64,000 bases of DNA from a bacterium (GCA_026224825.1 JAMFRO010000008.1:62001-126000); one strand, 5' to 3'; counted from the stretch's first letter, positions 40,466 through 50,407 are shown. Program-made: numbers and translations. Notes: generated by a model from the sequence alone, not told the origin.

Positions 40466-41968
40466 TTAGAACGCGGCCAGATCTTCGGCCTTGGGTACGT
40501 AGGTGTAGAGGTAATCCTCGATCAGATAGATATCCTCGCGCAGTGCCACGGCGGCGACGTAACCATCCGGCCGCACCAGCCAGATGCAGCGCGGGCTCAG
40601 TGCCGGGCGCAGCTCGGCTTCCAGCAGGCCGGGGAACTCATGGCGCAGTTTTTCCACCTTGGCACCCGGCTCGGCGAGGAGCGCGAATTGGGGCACCGGG
40701 CCGAGGCCGAATGGTTTCTGGCCAGGTTTCAGCGCCACACGCTGGCCGGGGCCGGGGGCGGGCAGCGCGTGGTCTTCCACACCGTTGATCGGGCTATGGT
40801 CGTAGGAGAAGGACACTTCGGACATGGTCTCCGCCACCTGGCGGCGCGCCGGCGCCAGGCCGAAATAGATATTGCCGAGCAGGTTGCGGGCAAACTGCAG
40901 CGTGGGGTTACGCACCGTGGCGGCATGCGCGGCGCGGCCAAGGTTGGCCACCACGCGCTCGGCCACGGCCTGGCGCTCGATGGTGTAGCTATCCAGCAGC
41001 ACCTCGGCATTGGGCGCGCCGCGATAGGCCAGGGCCAGCTTCCAGGCCAGGTTGCAGGCATCATGTATGCCCATGTTGAGCCCCTGCGCGCCGATGGGGT
41101 TGTGCACATGCGCGGCATCGCCGGCCAGGAACACGCGGCCTGCGCGGTAGGAGGCGATGTTGTATTCCTCCACCCGGAACGCATAGAGCCAGGCCGGGTT
41201 GGCGGCGGTGACACCGCCGGGGCCGCGGGCATCGATGATCGCCTGGATTTTTTCCAGCGGCGGCGTACCGGGGGTAAAATCCTTGGCCTTGCCGGCATTG
41301 GCGATGACGCGGAATTTGCCGCCCGGGATGGGGAAGAGGGCGAGAAACCCGTCCTCATGCCAGAAGGAGTTCAGCTCACTGCGCGAAAAACCGCCGCCCT
41401 GCAGCTCGACATCGGCCAGATACCAGGCGCTCTGATGCGGTGCCGTGGCGCTGGTCAACCCCAGCCCCTGGCGCACGAAGCTGCCCCCGCCATCGCAGCC
41501 GATGAGATAGGCCGCGCGTACGGCCTCGGCCTTGCCATCGGGATGGGTCAGCGTGGCGGTAACGCCATGCACATCGCTGGAAAATGCGGTGAGCTCCACG
41601 CCGCGTTCTACGGTGACGCCGAGCTTGGCCAGGTTCGCCTCAAGTATCTCCTCGGTGCGCGCCTGCGGCAGCAGCAGCGCATACGGATATTCGCTGTCGA
41701 TATCGTTGAAATCGACATGGCCGATCAGCTTTTTGCCGGAGAAGATATTCGTGGCCGTGAGCTTCTCACCCGCCGCGATCAGCGCCTCTGTGGCCCCGCC
41801 GCGCGCCAGCAGCTCCAGTGTGCGGGTCCAGAGGAACAGCGCGCGCGACTGGGCGGGCGACTCGATCTCCTTCTCCACCACCCGCACCGGCACCCCGAAC
41901 CGGCGCAATTCCGCCGCCATCACCAAGCCCACGGGACCAGCCCCCGCAATCAGAACAACGTCGCTCAT
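40466..41968 (-). CDS. FAD-dependent aromatic-ring monooxygenase (PheA/TfdB family)
   Basis: 500-residue class A flavoprotein hydroxylase. Rossmann dinucleotide motif VLIAGAGPVGLVMAAEL at the start, DG-type motif LIGCDGGGSFVRQGLG, and the FAD motif RVFLAGDAAHVHNPIGAQGL, followed by a thioredoxin-like C-terminal tail. It probably uses NAD(P)H and O2 to hydroxylate a phenol or polyketide-like aromatic. No ring-cleavage genes are adjacent, so the substrate is unknown. Confidence 0.9.
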   Translation of the reverse strand: MSDVVLIAGAGPVGLVMAAELRRFGVPVRVVEKEIESPAQSRALFLWTRTLELLARGGATEALIAAGEKLTATNIFSGKKLIGHVDFNDIDSEYPYALLLPQARTEEILEANLAKLGVTVERGVELTAFSSDVHGVTATLTHPDGKAEAVRAAYLIGCDGGGSFVRQGLGLTSATAPHQSAWYLADVELQGGGFSRSELNSFWHEDGFLALFPIPGGKFRVIANAGKAKDFTPGTPPLEKIQAIIDARGPGGVTAANPAWLYAFRVEEYNIASYRAGRVFLAGDAAHVHNPIGAQGLNMGIHDACNLAWKLALAYRGAPNAEVLLDSYTIERQAVAERVVANLGRAAHAATVRNPTLQFARNLLGNIYFGLAPARRQVAETMSEVSFSYDHSPINGVEDHALPAPGPGQRVALKPGQKPFGLGPVPQFALLAEPGAKVEKLRHEFPGLLEAELRPALSPRCIWLVRPDGYVAAVALREDIYLIEDYLYTYVPKAEDLAAF

Positions 41969-42182
41969 AGACCCCCCTCATACACCGGTGCCATTACCGG
42001 TTTGCCGGACTGTGCTGCACGTTGCCCCCTCTATGCGGCAGGAGGCTTGCTATGTCCTTGACGTAAATCAAGGCGGAAAGCGAGGCAATTTCAAGCCTCC
42101 CTATATCTTGGTAGCGGCCAGGGCATTGATGAACAACAATATAACTTGAACAAGCGGGGCGGCTCGTCCAGAGTGCCGGATC

Positions 42183-43433
42183 ATGGAAACCGTTGCGCAT
42201 CCAGGGGAGGACCAACGGGAATGCTCGCAATGCGGCCTGCTGTGCAGGCTGCCGCCGCGCTACCCTGGGCTTGTGGCCGATTGCCCGCGCTGCGGCAATG
42301 TATTGTGGCGCATGCGCCGCTCGCGCCGCTCCTACCCCCTCTCCTGCGCCGTGGCCGCTCTCCTGTTCTATCTCTTCGCGCTGGTGGCGCCGTTTCTGGA
42401 GATCCACATCTATGGCCGTTTCTCCGTGGCGCGGCTCAGCACCGGCCCGGCGCAATTCGTGCTCGAGGGGTTTGGTCTCGCCGGCGCGCTGGTGTTCACC
42501 GTCACCCTCATCGCCCCTGCGCTCAAGCTTGGCCTGCTCACCCTCACGCTGGGTGGCTTACGCGTTCTGCCGCCCAGTTGGCTGAAGCTAATGTTCCGGC
42601 TGTATCTGGCCCTCGCCCCCTGGGCCATGATCGATGTGTATCTGCTGGGCTTCCTGGTCGCCTACACCAAGCTCACCGCCTACGCCCTGGTGCATCTCGA
42701 CACCGCGCTCTACGCGCTGATCTGCTGCATGCTGACCATGGCGGCGGCGGACGGCAGCGTGGATATCGAGCAGATCTGGCGCACATTGGACACACGCGCC
42801 TGCACGCCCAAACCCGTGCGCGGCAGCGCACATCTGGGCTGCCATGCCTGCGGCTACCTCAACACGGCCGCGCCCAACCCAGCCCCGCCTGGCATGCGGT
42901 GCCTGCGCTGCGACGCACCGGTACATGTACGCAAGCCCAACAGCCTGAGCCGCGCCTGGGCCTTTCTGCTGGCCGCCATGTGCCTGTATATCCCGGCCAA
43001 TATCTACCCGTTCATGGCCCTCACCCAACTGGCGCACACCACCACCTACACCATCTTCGGCGGCATCATCGAACTGGCCCAGGCGGGGCTGTGGCCGCTG
43101 GCCTTGCTCGTCTTCTTTGCCAGCTTCACCATCCCGCTGCTGAAAATCCTGCTCCTGATCTATATGCTGATCACCGCGCAACTGCGCACCAAGGGGCATC
43201 TGCGGTTTCGCACCGGCGCCTACCGCTTCATCGATTTCATCGGCCGCTGGTCGATGATCGATGTGTTCATGGTCTCCATATTGATCGCGCTGATGCGTTT
43301 CGGCCAGTTTGCCAGCGTGCATGCCGCCATCGGCTCGGTTTGTTTCGGTGGCGTGGTCGTGCTAACGATTTTTGCCGTTGAGGCGTTTGACCCACGGCTG
43401 ATGTGGGATGCGGAGCACCCCATCTATGAGTAA
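42183..43433 (+). CDS. pqiA: Paraquat-inducible protein A, intermembrane transport system
   Basis: 416-residue inner-membrane protein made of two homologous halves, each opening with a zinc-ribbon: CSQCGLLCRLPP...CPRCGNVL at about 12-40 and CHACGYLN...MRCLRCDAPV at about 221-250. Each half has about four spans. PqiA anchors the PqiB tunnel that is thought to move lipids between inner and outer membranes. Followed 9 bp later by pqiB. The 214 bp upstream to the monooxygenase start contain no gene and should hold the promoter. Confidence 0.93.
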   Translation: METVAHPGEDQRECSQCGLLCRLPPRYPGLVADCPRCGNVLWRMRRSRRSYPLSCAVAALLFYLFALVAPFLEIHIYGRFSVARLSTGPAQFVLEGFGLAGALVFTVTLIAPALKLGLLTLTLGGLRVLPPSWLKLMFRLYLALAPWAMIDVYLLGFLVAYTKLTAYALVHLDTALYALICCMLTMAAADGSVDIEQIWRTLDTRACTPKPVRGSAHLGCHACGYLNTAAPNPAPPGMRCLRCDAPVHVRKPNSLSRAWAFLLAAMCLYIPANIYPFMALTQLAHTTTYTIFGGIIELAQAGLWPLALLVFFASFTIPLLKILLLIYMLITAQLRTKGHLRFRTGAYRFIDFIGRWSMIDVFMVSILIALMRFGQFASVHAAIGSVCFGGVVVLTIFAVEAFDPRLMWDAEHPIYE

Positions 43434-43442
43434 TGTACGCTG

Positions 43443-45029
43443 ATGACTGAGACTCCGCCGCTCACAGCCCCTTCGGCCAAACTGCGCCGGCCGCGCTTCC
43501 AGCTTGTCTGGCTCATCCCGGTTATCGCCGCCCTCATCGCCGGCTACCTCGGCTACCGCACCGTGATGGAGCGGGGACCGCTGCTCACCCTCACCTTCGG
43601 CAGCGGCGACGGGCTAACCGCCGGGCAGACGCAGTTGGACTACAAAGCGGTGGCGGTGGGCACGGTGGAGAGCATCGACCTGGCGCCGGATAATTCGCAT
43701 GTCATCGTGCAGGTGCGCATGACCAATGTGGGGGCGCGCTTCCTCACCAGCCATGCCCGCTTCTGGGTGGTCCGCCCGCGCTTCAACGTCACCGATGTGT
43801 CCGGCATCGAAACCCTGCTGTCCGGCACCTATATCACCGTCGACCCCGGCCTGCGTGGCGGCGATTACCAGGATAATTTCACCGGGCTGGAAGAGCCGCC
43901 CGGCGTGCGCTCCGACGAGCCCGGCAGCACCTACACCCTCACCGCCGACCGCGTCGGCTCCTTCAGCTCCGGCTCCCCGGTATTCTTCCGCGATGTGCAG
44001 GTGGGCGAAGTGCTGGGCTACGACATGGGCGATGGGCTGGGGCCGGTGAAAATCTCCATCTTCGTGCGCGCGCCGTTCGACAAACTCGTGCGCCCGGACA
44101 GCCGCTTCTGGAACACCTCCGGCATCGCGCTGGGGCTGGAAGGCGGGGTTCTCCAATTGCAAATGCAATCGGTACAGGCGTTGATCGCCGGTGGCATCGA
44201 CTTCTCAGTGCCCGATGCCGCGCGGGGCGAAAGCCCGAGCCCGGATAACGCCACCTTCCCGCTCTACCCCTCGCAGCAATCGGCGGAGGCCGCCTCCTAC
44301 GCCAGACAGCTCAAAATGGTCACCTATTTCACCAGCGATGTATCGGGCTTAACGCCTGGTGCCGCAGTGCAGGCGATGGGCATACAAGTGGGCGTGGTTT
44401 CGGCCGTAACGCTGCAACTGGACAAGGTGCACGGCACCTCGCGCGTGCGGGTGGATATGGATGTGCAGCCGCAGCGTTTCGACCCCGGCACCACGCAATT
44501 TCCGGTGAAAGCGCTGAAGGCAGAGTTGCAGTTGATGGTGAACAACGGCCTACGGGCGCAGATCGGCACCGCCAGCTACGTCACCGGCCAGAAGCTGATC
44601 GCGCTGACGATACTGCCCGACGCCCCGCCCGCTACCGTGACGATGGACGGCAAGGCGCTGGTGATCCCCTCCGCCGGCGGCGGGCTGGATGAGACCCTGG
44701 CCAAAGCCAATGCGCTGATGACCAATGTGAACAAGATACCGTTCCAGCAGATCGGCGATAATCTGAACAAGCTGCTCGTAACCGCGAACGGCACTCTGGG
44801 AGGACCGCAATTGAAACAGACTTTTGTGCAACTGAACCAGACGCTGAAGACAGCCAATAACACGCTGCAGATGCTGAACGATGATTTCGGCACGGATTCC
44901 GATTTCCAGCGCGGCGTGCAGGGGCTGTTGCAGGAAACCACCGCCACGGCGCAATCAGCCAAGGCGCTGAGCGATTACGTGACAAGGCATCCGCAATCCC
45001 TGCTGCTCGGGCGGAGCGGCGGACAATGA
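43443..45029 (+). CDS. pqiB: Intermembrane transport protein PqiB (MCE/MlaD domains)
   Basis: 528 residues. One N-terminal membrane helix (FQLVWLIPVIAALIAGYLGY) followed by three MCE domains (openings TLTFGSGDGLTAGQTQLDYK, SSGSPVFFRDVQVGEVLGYD and TSDVSGLTPGAAVQAMGIQV) and a C-terminal helical needle region (about 420-510). MCE hexamers stack into a tube across the periplasm. Overlaps pqiC by 4 bp. Confidence 0.95.
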   Translation: MTETPPLTAPSAKLRRPRFQLVWLIPVIAALIAGYLGYRTVMERGPLLTLTFGSGDGLTAGQTQLDYKAVAVGTVESIDLAPDNSHVIVQVRMTNVGARFLTSHARFWVVRPRFNVTDVSGIETLLSGTYITVDPGLRGGDYQDNFTGLEEPPGVRSDEPGSTYTLTADRVGSFSSGSPVFFRDVQVGEVLGYDMGDGLGPVKISIFVRAPFDKLVRPDSRFWNTSGIALGLEGGVLQLQMQSVQALIAGGIDFSVPDAARGESPSPDNATFPLYPSQQSAEAASYARQLKMVTYFTSDVSGLTPGAAVQAMGIQVGVVSAVTLQLDKVHGTSRVRVDMDVQPQRFDPGTTQFPVKALKAELQLMVNNGLRAQIGTASYVTGQKLIALTILPDAPPATVTMDGKALVIPSAGGGLDETLAKANALMTNVNKIPFQQIGDNLNKLLVTANGTLGGPQLKQTFVQLNQTLKTANNTLQMLNDDFGTDSDFQRGVQGLLQETTATAQSAKALSDYVTRHPQSLLLGRSGGQ

Positions 45030-45574
45030 GGCGGCGGATTTTTCTCCTGGGCTCGGTAGCGCTTGCGGGATGCAGCTCAGCGCCCGTGCACAATTACCAG
45101 CTCGCGCCGGTGGCGGGGGCAATACGCGGCGGTACGGGGTTGCGCATCGTGGTGCGCAATATCGACATCCCCGAGGCTTTGGGCCAGGCGGGCTTGCCGA
45201 AGCCGGGCGGCGCGTATGAGGCGAATAGTTTTGCGAACAACGTATGGGCCGCACCTCTGGCGGGCATGCTGCAGACCACCCTCGTGCAGAACCTCTCCCA
45301 ACGCCTGCCGGGAGACAGCGTGCTCGCCGGCGGCGGCGCGATAGGTGCGGCACCGGATATCTATGTCGAGATCAACGTACTGGCATTTTCCCCTGATGCC
45401 AGCGGGAATATCTCGCTCCAGGCACAACTGGCGACACGCCATGCGGCGGCACAGGATTGGCAGTTCCGGAATTTTGTTGCCAGTGCGGCAGGCGGGACGA
45501 TGCCCGAGGGGATTGCAGCGGCGATGAGCACGCTATGGGGCCAGGCGGCGGATGCTGTGGCGGGGATGGTTTAA
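45026..45574 (+). CDS. pqiC: PqiC-type outer-membrane lipoprotein (ABC-type transport auxiliary, DUF330)
   Basis: 182 residues. Lipoprotein signal peptide MRRRIFLLGSVALAGCSS with the lipobox LAGC (Cys16). The mature part follows the family pattern: VHNYQLAPVAG, GLRIVVRNIDIPEALG, NNVWAAPLAGMLQTTLVQNL, and YVEINVLAFSPDASGNISL. PqiC caps the PqiB tunnel at the outer membrane. Last gene of pqiABC. Confidence 0.92.
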   Translation: MRRRIFLLGSVALAGCSSAPVHNYQLAPVAGAIRGGTGLRIVVRNIDIPEALGQAGLPKPGGAYEANSFANNVWAAPLAGMLQTTLVQNLSQRLPGDSVLAGGGAIGAAPDIYVEINVLAFSPDASGNISLQAQLATRHAAAQDWQFRNFVASAAGGTMPEGIAAAMSTLWGQAADAVAGMV

Positions 45575-45575
45575 T

Positions 45576-45656
45576 CGTCATTGCGAGCGTAGCGAAGCAA
45601 TCCATCTTCGTGACGCGGCGAGAAAGATGGATTGCTTCGCTACGCTCGCAACGACG
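45576..45656. repeat. MITE-like perfect palindrome after pqiC
   Basis: Arms 45576-45608 and 45624-45656 (33 nt each, one mismatch) around a 15-nt loop; left arm starts CGTCATTGCGAGCGTAGCGA. From general knowledge, near-identical ATTGCGAGCGTAGCGAAGCAA palindromes are scattered in many unrelated bacterial genomes and behave as small repeats. It begins directly after the pqiC stop (TAA at 45572-45574) and may also terminate the operon. Confidence 0.8.
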
Positions 45657-45671
45657 GCTTTGGATAGCAAG

Positions 45672-45723
45672 GGGAGCCAAGTGCATAGTTCCCTAACTAA
45701 TGGGAATTATACACTTGGCTCCC
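45672..45723. repeat. Second palindrome between pqiC and the broken cupin gene
   Basis: Arms 45672-45693 and 45702-45723 (22 nt, two mismatches that are G-T pairs in RNA) around an 8-nt loop; left arm begins GGGAGCCAAGTGCATAG. Different sequence from the preceding palindrome. Function unknown; it lies in the leader region of the cupin pseudogene. Confidence 0.7.
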
Positions 45724-45774
45724 TTATCACGTATCGAAGGTTGATCGCAAAATAGCGGAAACAGGAGCCATATC

Positions 45775-46248
45775 TTGGACAACAAAATTATTGCTGTGTT
45801 TGCCGCAGATTTCGCCCCTCGGACCAAGCCAAGCAACTACCCCGAACCCTTTGCGTCACGTATGGCAGGGCGCGTGAAGCGCCCGCTTGGCGATATATTC
45901 GGTTTAAGAAGTTTCGGGGTGAACCTCACGCGGCTTGCGCCAGGTGCTGTATCCACACTTCATCATCAGCATTCACAACAGGACGAGTTTGTCTAGATTC
46001 TTGAAGGCGAACCCACGCTTTTTACCGACGGGGTGGAAACCCAGCTTAAGCCAGGCATGGTTGCGGGCTTTGCCGCGAACGGAACAGCACATCATTTGGA
46101 GAACCGCACAGATACTGACTGCGTCATTCTGGAGATCGGCAACCGTTCGGAAGGCGATACCGCATCCTACCCGGTGGACGATATTACAGCGGCCATGGGC
46201 GCGGATGGAAAATGGGGTTTCGCGCATAAGGACGGGACGCCGTATTAG
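45775..46248 (+). pseudogene. Cupin gene interrupted by an in-frame amber codon
   Basis: TTG 45775, 7 bp after AGGAG, opens a 157-codon frame that runs to the TAA at 46246-46248 except for TAG at 45994-45996 (codon 74). Reading through gives ...HHQHSQQDEFV-stop-ILEGEPTLFTDGVETQL..., where the cupin family has Tyr (EFVYILEGEP), so a single TAT/TAC to TAG change explains it. Cupin motif 1 (HHQHSQQDEFV) and motif 2 (GMVAGFAANGTAHHLENRT) are otherwise intact. A recent nonsense mutation, a sequencing error or amber read-through are all possible. Confidence 0.85.
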
Positions 46249-46269
46249 GCGCGGTTGTGTGTTGGCCCC

Positions 46270-47130
46270 TTAACTAGCAAACACCACCGTCTTTTTCCCG
46301 TTCAGAATCACCCGATCCTCTATATGATACCGCACCGCCCGCGCCAGCACGCGGCGCTCGATATCGCGCCCCTTGCGCACCAGATCATCCGGCGTATCGG
46401 CATGAGTGATACGTTCCACATCCTGCTCGATGATCGGGCCTTCATCGAGATCCGACGTGACATAATGCGCCGTGGCACCGATGAGTTTCACGCCGCGTGT
46501 ATGCGCCTGGTGGTACGGCTTGGCGCCCTTGAAGCCGGGCAGGAAGGAATGGTGGATGTTGATGCAGCGGCCGTTGAGTTTCTGCGCCAGCGCGTCCGAG
46601 AGCACCTGCATGTAGCGCGCCAGCACCACCAGCTCGGATTTCGTCTCCTTCACCAGCGCCCAGATTTGCCCCTCCTGCTCCATTTTCGTGTCCCGGGTGA
46701 TGGGCAGATGGAAGAAGGGAATGCCGGCGAGATCGAGCCCGGCGTAGGTTTCCACCGAATGGTTGGAGACGATGCCGGTGGGTGTCATCTCCAGCTCGCC
46801 GATGCGCCAGCGGTACAATAAATCCGCCAGGCAATGGTCGAATTTGGAGACCAGCAGCAACACGCGGCGCGGGGTGGTATGATCATTCAGCGTCCAATTC
46901 AGGCTGAAGGGGCTGGCCACTGGCGCAAACCCCTCGCGCAAGGCGGCGAAGCTGGTGGGGCCAAGCAGATCGAAGCCGATGCGGGCGAAGAATTTGCCGG
47001 TCTCAGCATCATCGAATTGCTGCGCCTCGCGGATATCCGCGCCGTGCTCGAACAGATAGGTGGCGACGGCGGCGACGATGCCAGGGCGGTTCTGGCAGGA
47101 GAGAGTCAACACATATTGCGATTTGGACAT
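46270..47130 (-). CDS. purU: Formyltetrahydrofolate deformylase
   Basis: Hydrolyses 10-formyl-THF to THF and formate. 286 residues: N-terminal ACT domain ([19 protein letters not shown]) and formyltransferase-like catalytic domain with [20 protein letters not shown] (catalytic Asn/His) and [13 protein letters not shown] (catalytic Asp). It lies 57 bp after soxG on the same strand: sarcosine oxidase makes 5,10-methylene-THF, and PurU recycles the folate after its oxidation. Confidence 0.96.
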   Translation of the reverse strand: MSKSQYVLTLSCQNRPGIVAAVATYLFEHGADIREAQQFDDAETGKFFARIGFDLLGPTSFAALREGFAPVASPFSLNWTLNDHTTPRRVLLLVSKFDHCLADLLYRWRIGELEMTPTGIVSNHSVETYAGLDLAGIPFFHLPITRDTKMEQEGQIWALVKETKSELVVLARYMQVLSDALAQKLNGRCINIHHSFLPGFKGAKPYHQAHTRGVKLIGATAHYVTSDLDEGPIIEQDVERITHADTPDDLVRKGRDIERRVLARAVRYHIEDRVILNGKKTVVFAS

Positions 47131-47187
47131 GATATTTGCAATCCAGCGTGAGGTTGGGCCAACGATACAACGTGCGGTGATGTTCCT

Positions 47188-47652
47188 TCAACCTCGGGCC
47201 ACGGTCTCCTCAGCCTCCAGCAAAGCGTGATGCAGCGACGGCGCGAAACTGCGGAAGCAGGCGAGGATGAAGGCATCACCCTCACGCCAGATCCGCACGC
47301 CGATATGCGCCGCATGGGTGATCGCTACCGCATCCGGCGCAAAGGCGGTCTCATACAGATCGATGGGCACCAGGCGCTTGAGAATCTCGCGCGCAAACGG
47401 GCTTGAAACCGCAAAGAGAAACAACCCGTCGGATTGCTCCACCACGGCACCGCCGGTGCGCGCGGCGAGGGTCCTTGCGTCTTCATCCAGCACCAGCCAG
47501 GAATTAGGGCCATTCCACAGTGTATTGCCGTCGCGCAATCCCGCCTTGGGTAGGCCGCTGACCGTGGGCGAGGCCAGGCTACAGATGCGCCGCGGCGGCA
47601 ACGGGGTGATGGCGCTCGTGGGTGCGAGAGCCGGGAAGCTTGGGTCAAGCAT
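47188..47652 (-). CDS. soxG: Heterotetrameric sarcosine oxidase, gamma subunit
   Basis: 154 residues from ATG 47652, overlapping the end of soxA by 8 bp. Features matching SoxG: GLRDGNTLWNGPNSWLVLDED, FLFAVSSPFAREILKRLVPIDLY and THAAHIGVRIWREGDAFILACFRSFA. The gamma subunit stabilises the enzyme and is related to folate-binding domains. The longer frame reaching 47859 lies inside soxA and is rejected. Confidence 0.92.
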   Translation of the reverse strand: MLDPSFPALAPTSAITPLPPRRICSLASPTVSGLPKAGLRDGNTLWNGPNSWLVLDEDARTLAARTGGAVVEQSDGLFLFAVSSPFAREILKRLVPIDLYETAFAPDAVAITHAAHIGVRIWREGDAFILACFRSFAPSLHHALLEAEETVARG

Positions 47653-50407
47653 GCAAACGGGTTCCATCGGAGTCGTAATGAATGGGTGCCACAATCTCGG
47701 CAATGCAATCGCCCTGGCGCACCGGATCGTACACGCGGATTTTCTCGCCAATGCGCGCAGGGCCGTTGGCAAGCAACGCCAGAGCGATAGGGCCGAGCGA
47801 GGGCGAACGCGCGGCGGAGGTGATATGCCCCTGGTCATTCTTGGCGGTCGCAGCAGCACCTATTGGCAATAGGTGGCTACCGGCGCGCAAAATACTGGTG
47901 CCATCCTCCGGGCGTAGGCCCACAAGGGTGAGGCGCGCAGGGTCGGTAAGTGCCGCGCGGGCGGCCATGGCGCGGCCGATAAAATCCTTCTTCTTCGACA
48001 GCAATTTATGCAGGCCGAGATCATGCGCCGTAGTCTGGCCATTGAGTTCCGGTCCGGCGGCATGGCCTTTTTCAATGCGCATAATGCCAAGCGCCTCGGT
48101 GCCATACGGCGCAATACCGTATTCAGCACCCGCTTCCATGAGCTTCGCCGCCAGCGCATTGCCGTAGCGGGCGGGCACGGCAAGCTCATAGGCCAGCTCA
48201 CCCGAGAAAGAAATACGGAACAGCCGCGCCGGCGTGCCGCCGCAGATGGTGAGTTCGGCACAGCCCATATAGGGGAACGCCTCATTGGTAACATCAAAGG
48301 GTGAATCAACAATTTTCGAAATGGTCGCGCGTGATTGCGGCCCCGCTACCGCGATTTGCGCCCATTGGTCGGTAACGGAGATGAAAGTGACATCGAGTTC
48401 CGGCCACAGCACCTGGGCACAGAATTCGAGATGCTGCATCACCTTCGCCGCATTGGCTGTGGTGGTCGTCATGACAAAATGGTTTGCACCCAGCCGCGCG
48501 GTGGTACCATCATCCATAACAAATCCGTCTTCCCGCAGCATCAGCCCGTAGCGGACGCGGCCGATGGCGAGGTTGGTCCAGCTATTGGTGTAGACACATT
48601 CAAGGAATTTCGCGGCATCTGGCCCCTGGATGTCGATTTTTCCAAGCGTGGTGACATCGCATATGCCAACGCTGTTGCGCACAGTGTTCACCTCACGCTG
48701 CGCGGCAGCCAGCCAGTCCTCGCCGGGGCGGGGATAGTATTGCGCCCGCAGCCACATGCCGGTTTCGATGAAGGTAGCGCCTTGTGCTGTTGAAAACTCA
48801 TGCGTCGGCGCCAGCCGCGTGGGCTTGAACGCCTTGCCCTTATGCGCCCCGGCCAGGGCACCGAGCGAGACCGGGCTGTAGGGCGGCCGGAAGCGCGTGG
48901 TGCCGGTCTCGGGAATGCTCTTCCCCTGTGCCTCTGCGAGAATCGCCAGTGCATTTACATTGGCGGTCTTGCCCTGGTCGGTCGCCATACCCAGCGTGGT
49001 GTAACGCTTCACATGCTCGACCGAGGAAAAACCCTCCTGATTCGCGAGCTGAATATCCTTCACCGTCACATCGTTCTGCAAATCCACAAAGGATTTTCCA
49101 GGCGTGATGCCCGAATGCCAATGCGGCGCGATATTGGCATTGATCCCGTGCCCCGCCGCTTTACCAATGATGGAAGCACCCGGCGGCAGCGTGCCCGCGG
49201 TGAAAGCCGCAATCGTCTCATCCCATACCGGTTTTGCATCAAATTGCGAGGTGAGCGCGATATTGGGATTGAACCCGCCGGAGCTGGCGATGATGTCGCA
49301 GGCCACACGCAGCATTGTGCCGTTATGCAGCCGGATTTTGGCACCCCCCACACCAAGCCTGCCCTCGGCGGTGATGATGCCGGCACCAGCAAAAACCGCA
49401 ACACCGGCCTCACGGGCCAGAGCGTAAACATGGTCGCTGCTCTTGCGCCGCGTATCAACAATACCGGCGATGCCAATGCCGTTTTCGGCCAGCAGCGGGA
49501 TCAGCGCGGCCGCATCATCATTATTGATGGCCAGCAGAATATTGCGCCCAACCGCAACGCCGTAGCGCGTGATATAATCGCCCACCGCACCGGCCAGCAT
49601 CACGCCGGGTAAGTCGTTATTGGCAAACACCAGCGGGCGCTCCAGCGCCCCCGTGGCAATAACACTCCGCCCGGCCACGATGCGCACCAGTCGCTGGCGC
49701 GGAGTTTGCGCCGGCAGTTGGGTAATCGCGGCGTATGTCCCGCCATCATACACAGCAAATACAGTGGTGCGTGGCAGGACCAAAACATTCTCCGGCAAAC
49801 CTTCCGGCACCAGCGGATTTTCATCACATAAAATCACGCGCCCGGCCGCCTCACGCGCAGCCTTCACGCCATCGGCCCCGCCGCCGATCACCAGAACATC
49901 GCAAAATTCCGTGTTTTTCTCGTAGGAATCCGGGTCCGGCACGCCGGCATTGCGGCCCAGCCCGGCGGCGCGGCGGATGAGCGGTTCGTACACACGCTCC
50001 CAGAATTTCGCTGGCCACATGAAGGTCTTATAGTAGAATCCCGCCGCCAGAAATGGTGAGACCAGACTATTCACCGACAGCAGGTCATATTTCAGCGACG
50101 GAAACCGGTTCTGACTATTTGCTGTCAGCCCCTCGAAAATCTCGACCATGGTGGCGCGGGTATTGGGCTCGCGGTACGCCCCCAGCCCCAGCTCCACCAG
50201 CGCGCTCGGCTCCTCGGAACCGGCGGAAAAAATCCCGCGCGGGCGGTGGTATTTAAAACTGCGGCCAACCAACCTCACCCCATTGGCCAGCAGCGCGGAG
50301 GCCAGAGTGTCGCCGCCAAAGCCCGCGAACGCCTTGCCATCGAAACGGAAGGTGACGAGCCTGTTGCGGTCGATAGACCCGCCGGCGGGGAGACGATAAC
50401 CGGTCAT
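47645..50407 (-). CDS. soxA: Heterotetrameric sarcosine oxidase, alpha subunit
   Basis: 920 residues. N-terminal ferredoxin-like region (RNRLVTFRFDGKAFAGFGGDTLASALLANG), NAD-binding Rossmann domain (VLVIGGGADGVKAAREA), and C-terminal aminomethyltransferase-like folate domain (about 540-920) with NSVGICDVTTLGKIDIQGPDAA. The complex demethylates sarcosine to glycine, passing the methyl to tetrahydrofolate as methylene-THF and electrons to O2. The start overlaps the end of soxD by 4 bp. Confidence 0.95.
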   Translation of the reverse strand: MTGYRLPAGGSIDRNRLVTFRFDGKAFAGFGGDTLASALLANGVRLVGRSFKYHRPRGIFSAGSEEPSALVELGLGAYREPNTRATMVEIFEGLTANSQNRFPSLKYDLLSVNSLVSPFLAAGFYYKTFMWPAKFWERVYEPLIRRAAGLGRNAGVPDPDSYEKNTEFCDVLVIGGGADGVKAAREAAGRVILCDENPLVPEGLPENVLVLPRTTVFAVYDGGTYAAITQLPAQTPRQRLVRIVAGRSVIATGALERPLVFANNDLPGVMLAGAVGDYITRYGVAVGRNILLAINNDDAAALIPLLAENGIGIAGIVDTRRKSSDHVYALAREAGVAVFAGAGIITAEGRLGVGGAKIRLHNGTMLRVACDIIASSGGFNPNIALTSQFDAKPVWDETIAAFTAGTLPPGASIIGKAAGHGINANIAPHWHSGITPGKSFVDLQNDVTVKDIQLANQEGFSSVEHVKRYTTLGMATDQGKTANVNALAILAEAQGKSIPETGTTRFRPPYSPVSLGALAGAHKGKAFKPTRLAPTHEFSTAQGATFIETGMWLRAQYYPRPGEDWLAAAQREVNTVRNSVGICDVTTLGKIDIQGPDAAKFLECVYTNSWTNLAIGRVRYGLMLREDGFVMDDGTTARLGANHFVMTTTTANAAKVMQHLEFCAQVLWPELDVTFISVTDQWAQIAVAGPQSRATISKIVDSPFDVTNEAFPYMGCAELTICGGTPARLFRISFSGELAYELAVPARYGNALAAKLMEAGAEYGIAPYGTEALGIMRIEKGHAAGPELNGQTTAHDLGLHKLLSKKKDFIGRAMAARAALTDPARLTLVGLRPEDGTSILRAGSHLLPIGAAATAKNDQGHITSAARSPSLGPIALALLANGPARIGEKIRVYDPVRQGDCIAEIVAPIHYDSDGTRLHA

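Noticed and set aside
40325..42061. 578-codon plus-strand frame opposite the FAD monooxygenase
   Set aside because: The minus strand carries intact Rossmann and FAD motifs; the plus translation has none.
45994..45996. Amber codon read as pyrrolysine or another recoded residue
   Set aside because: The family has Tyr here in a non-catalytic strand, and no recoding genes or signals are visible; a simple nonsense change explains it.
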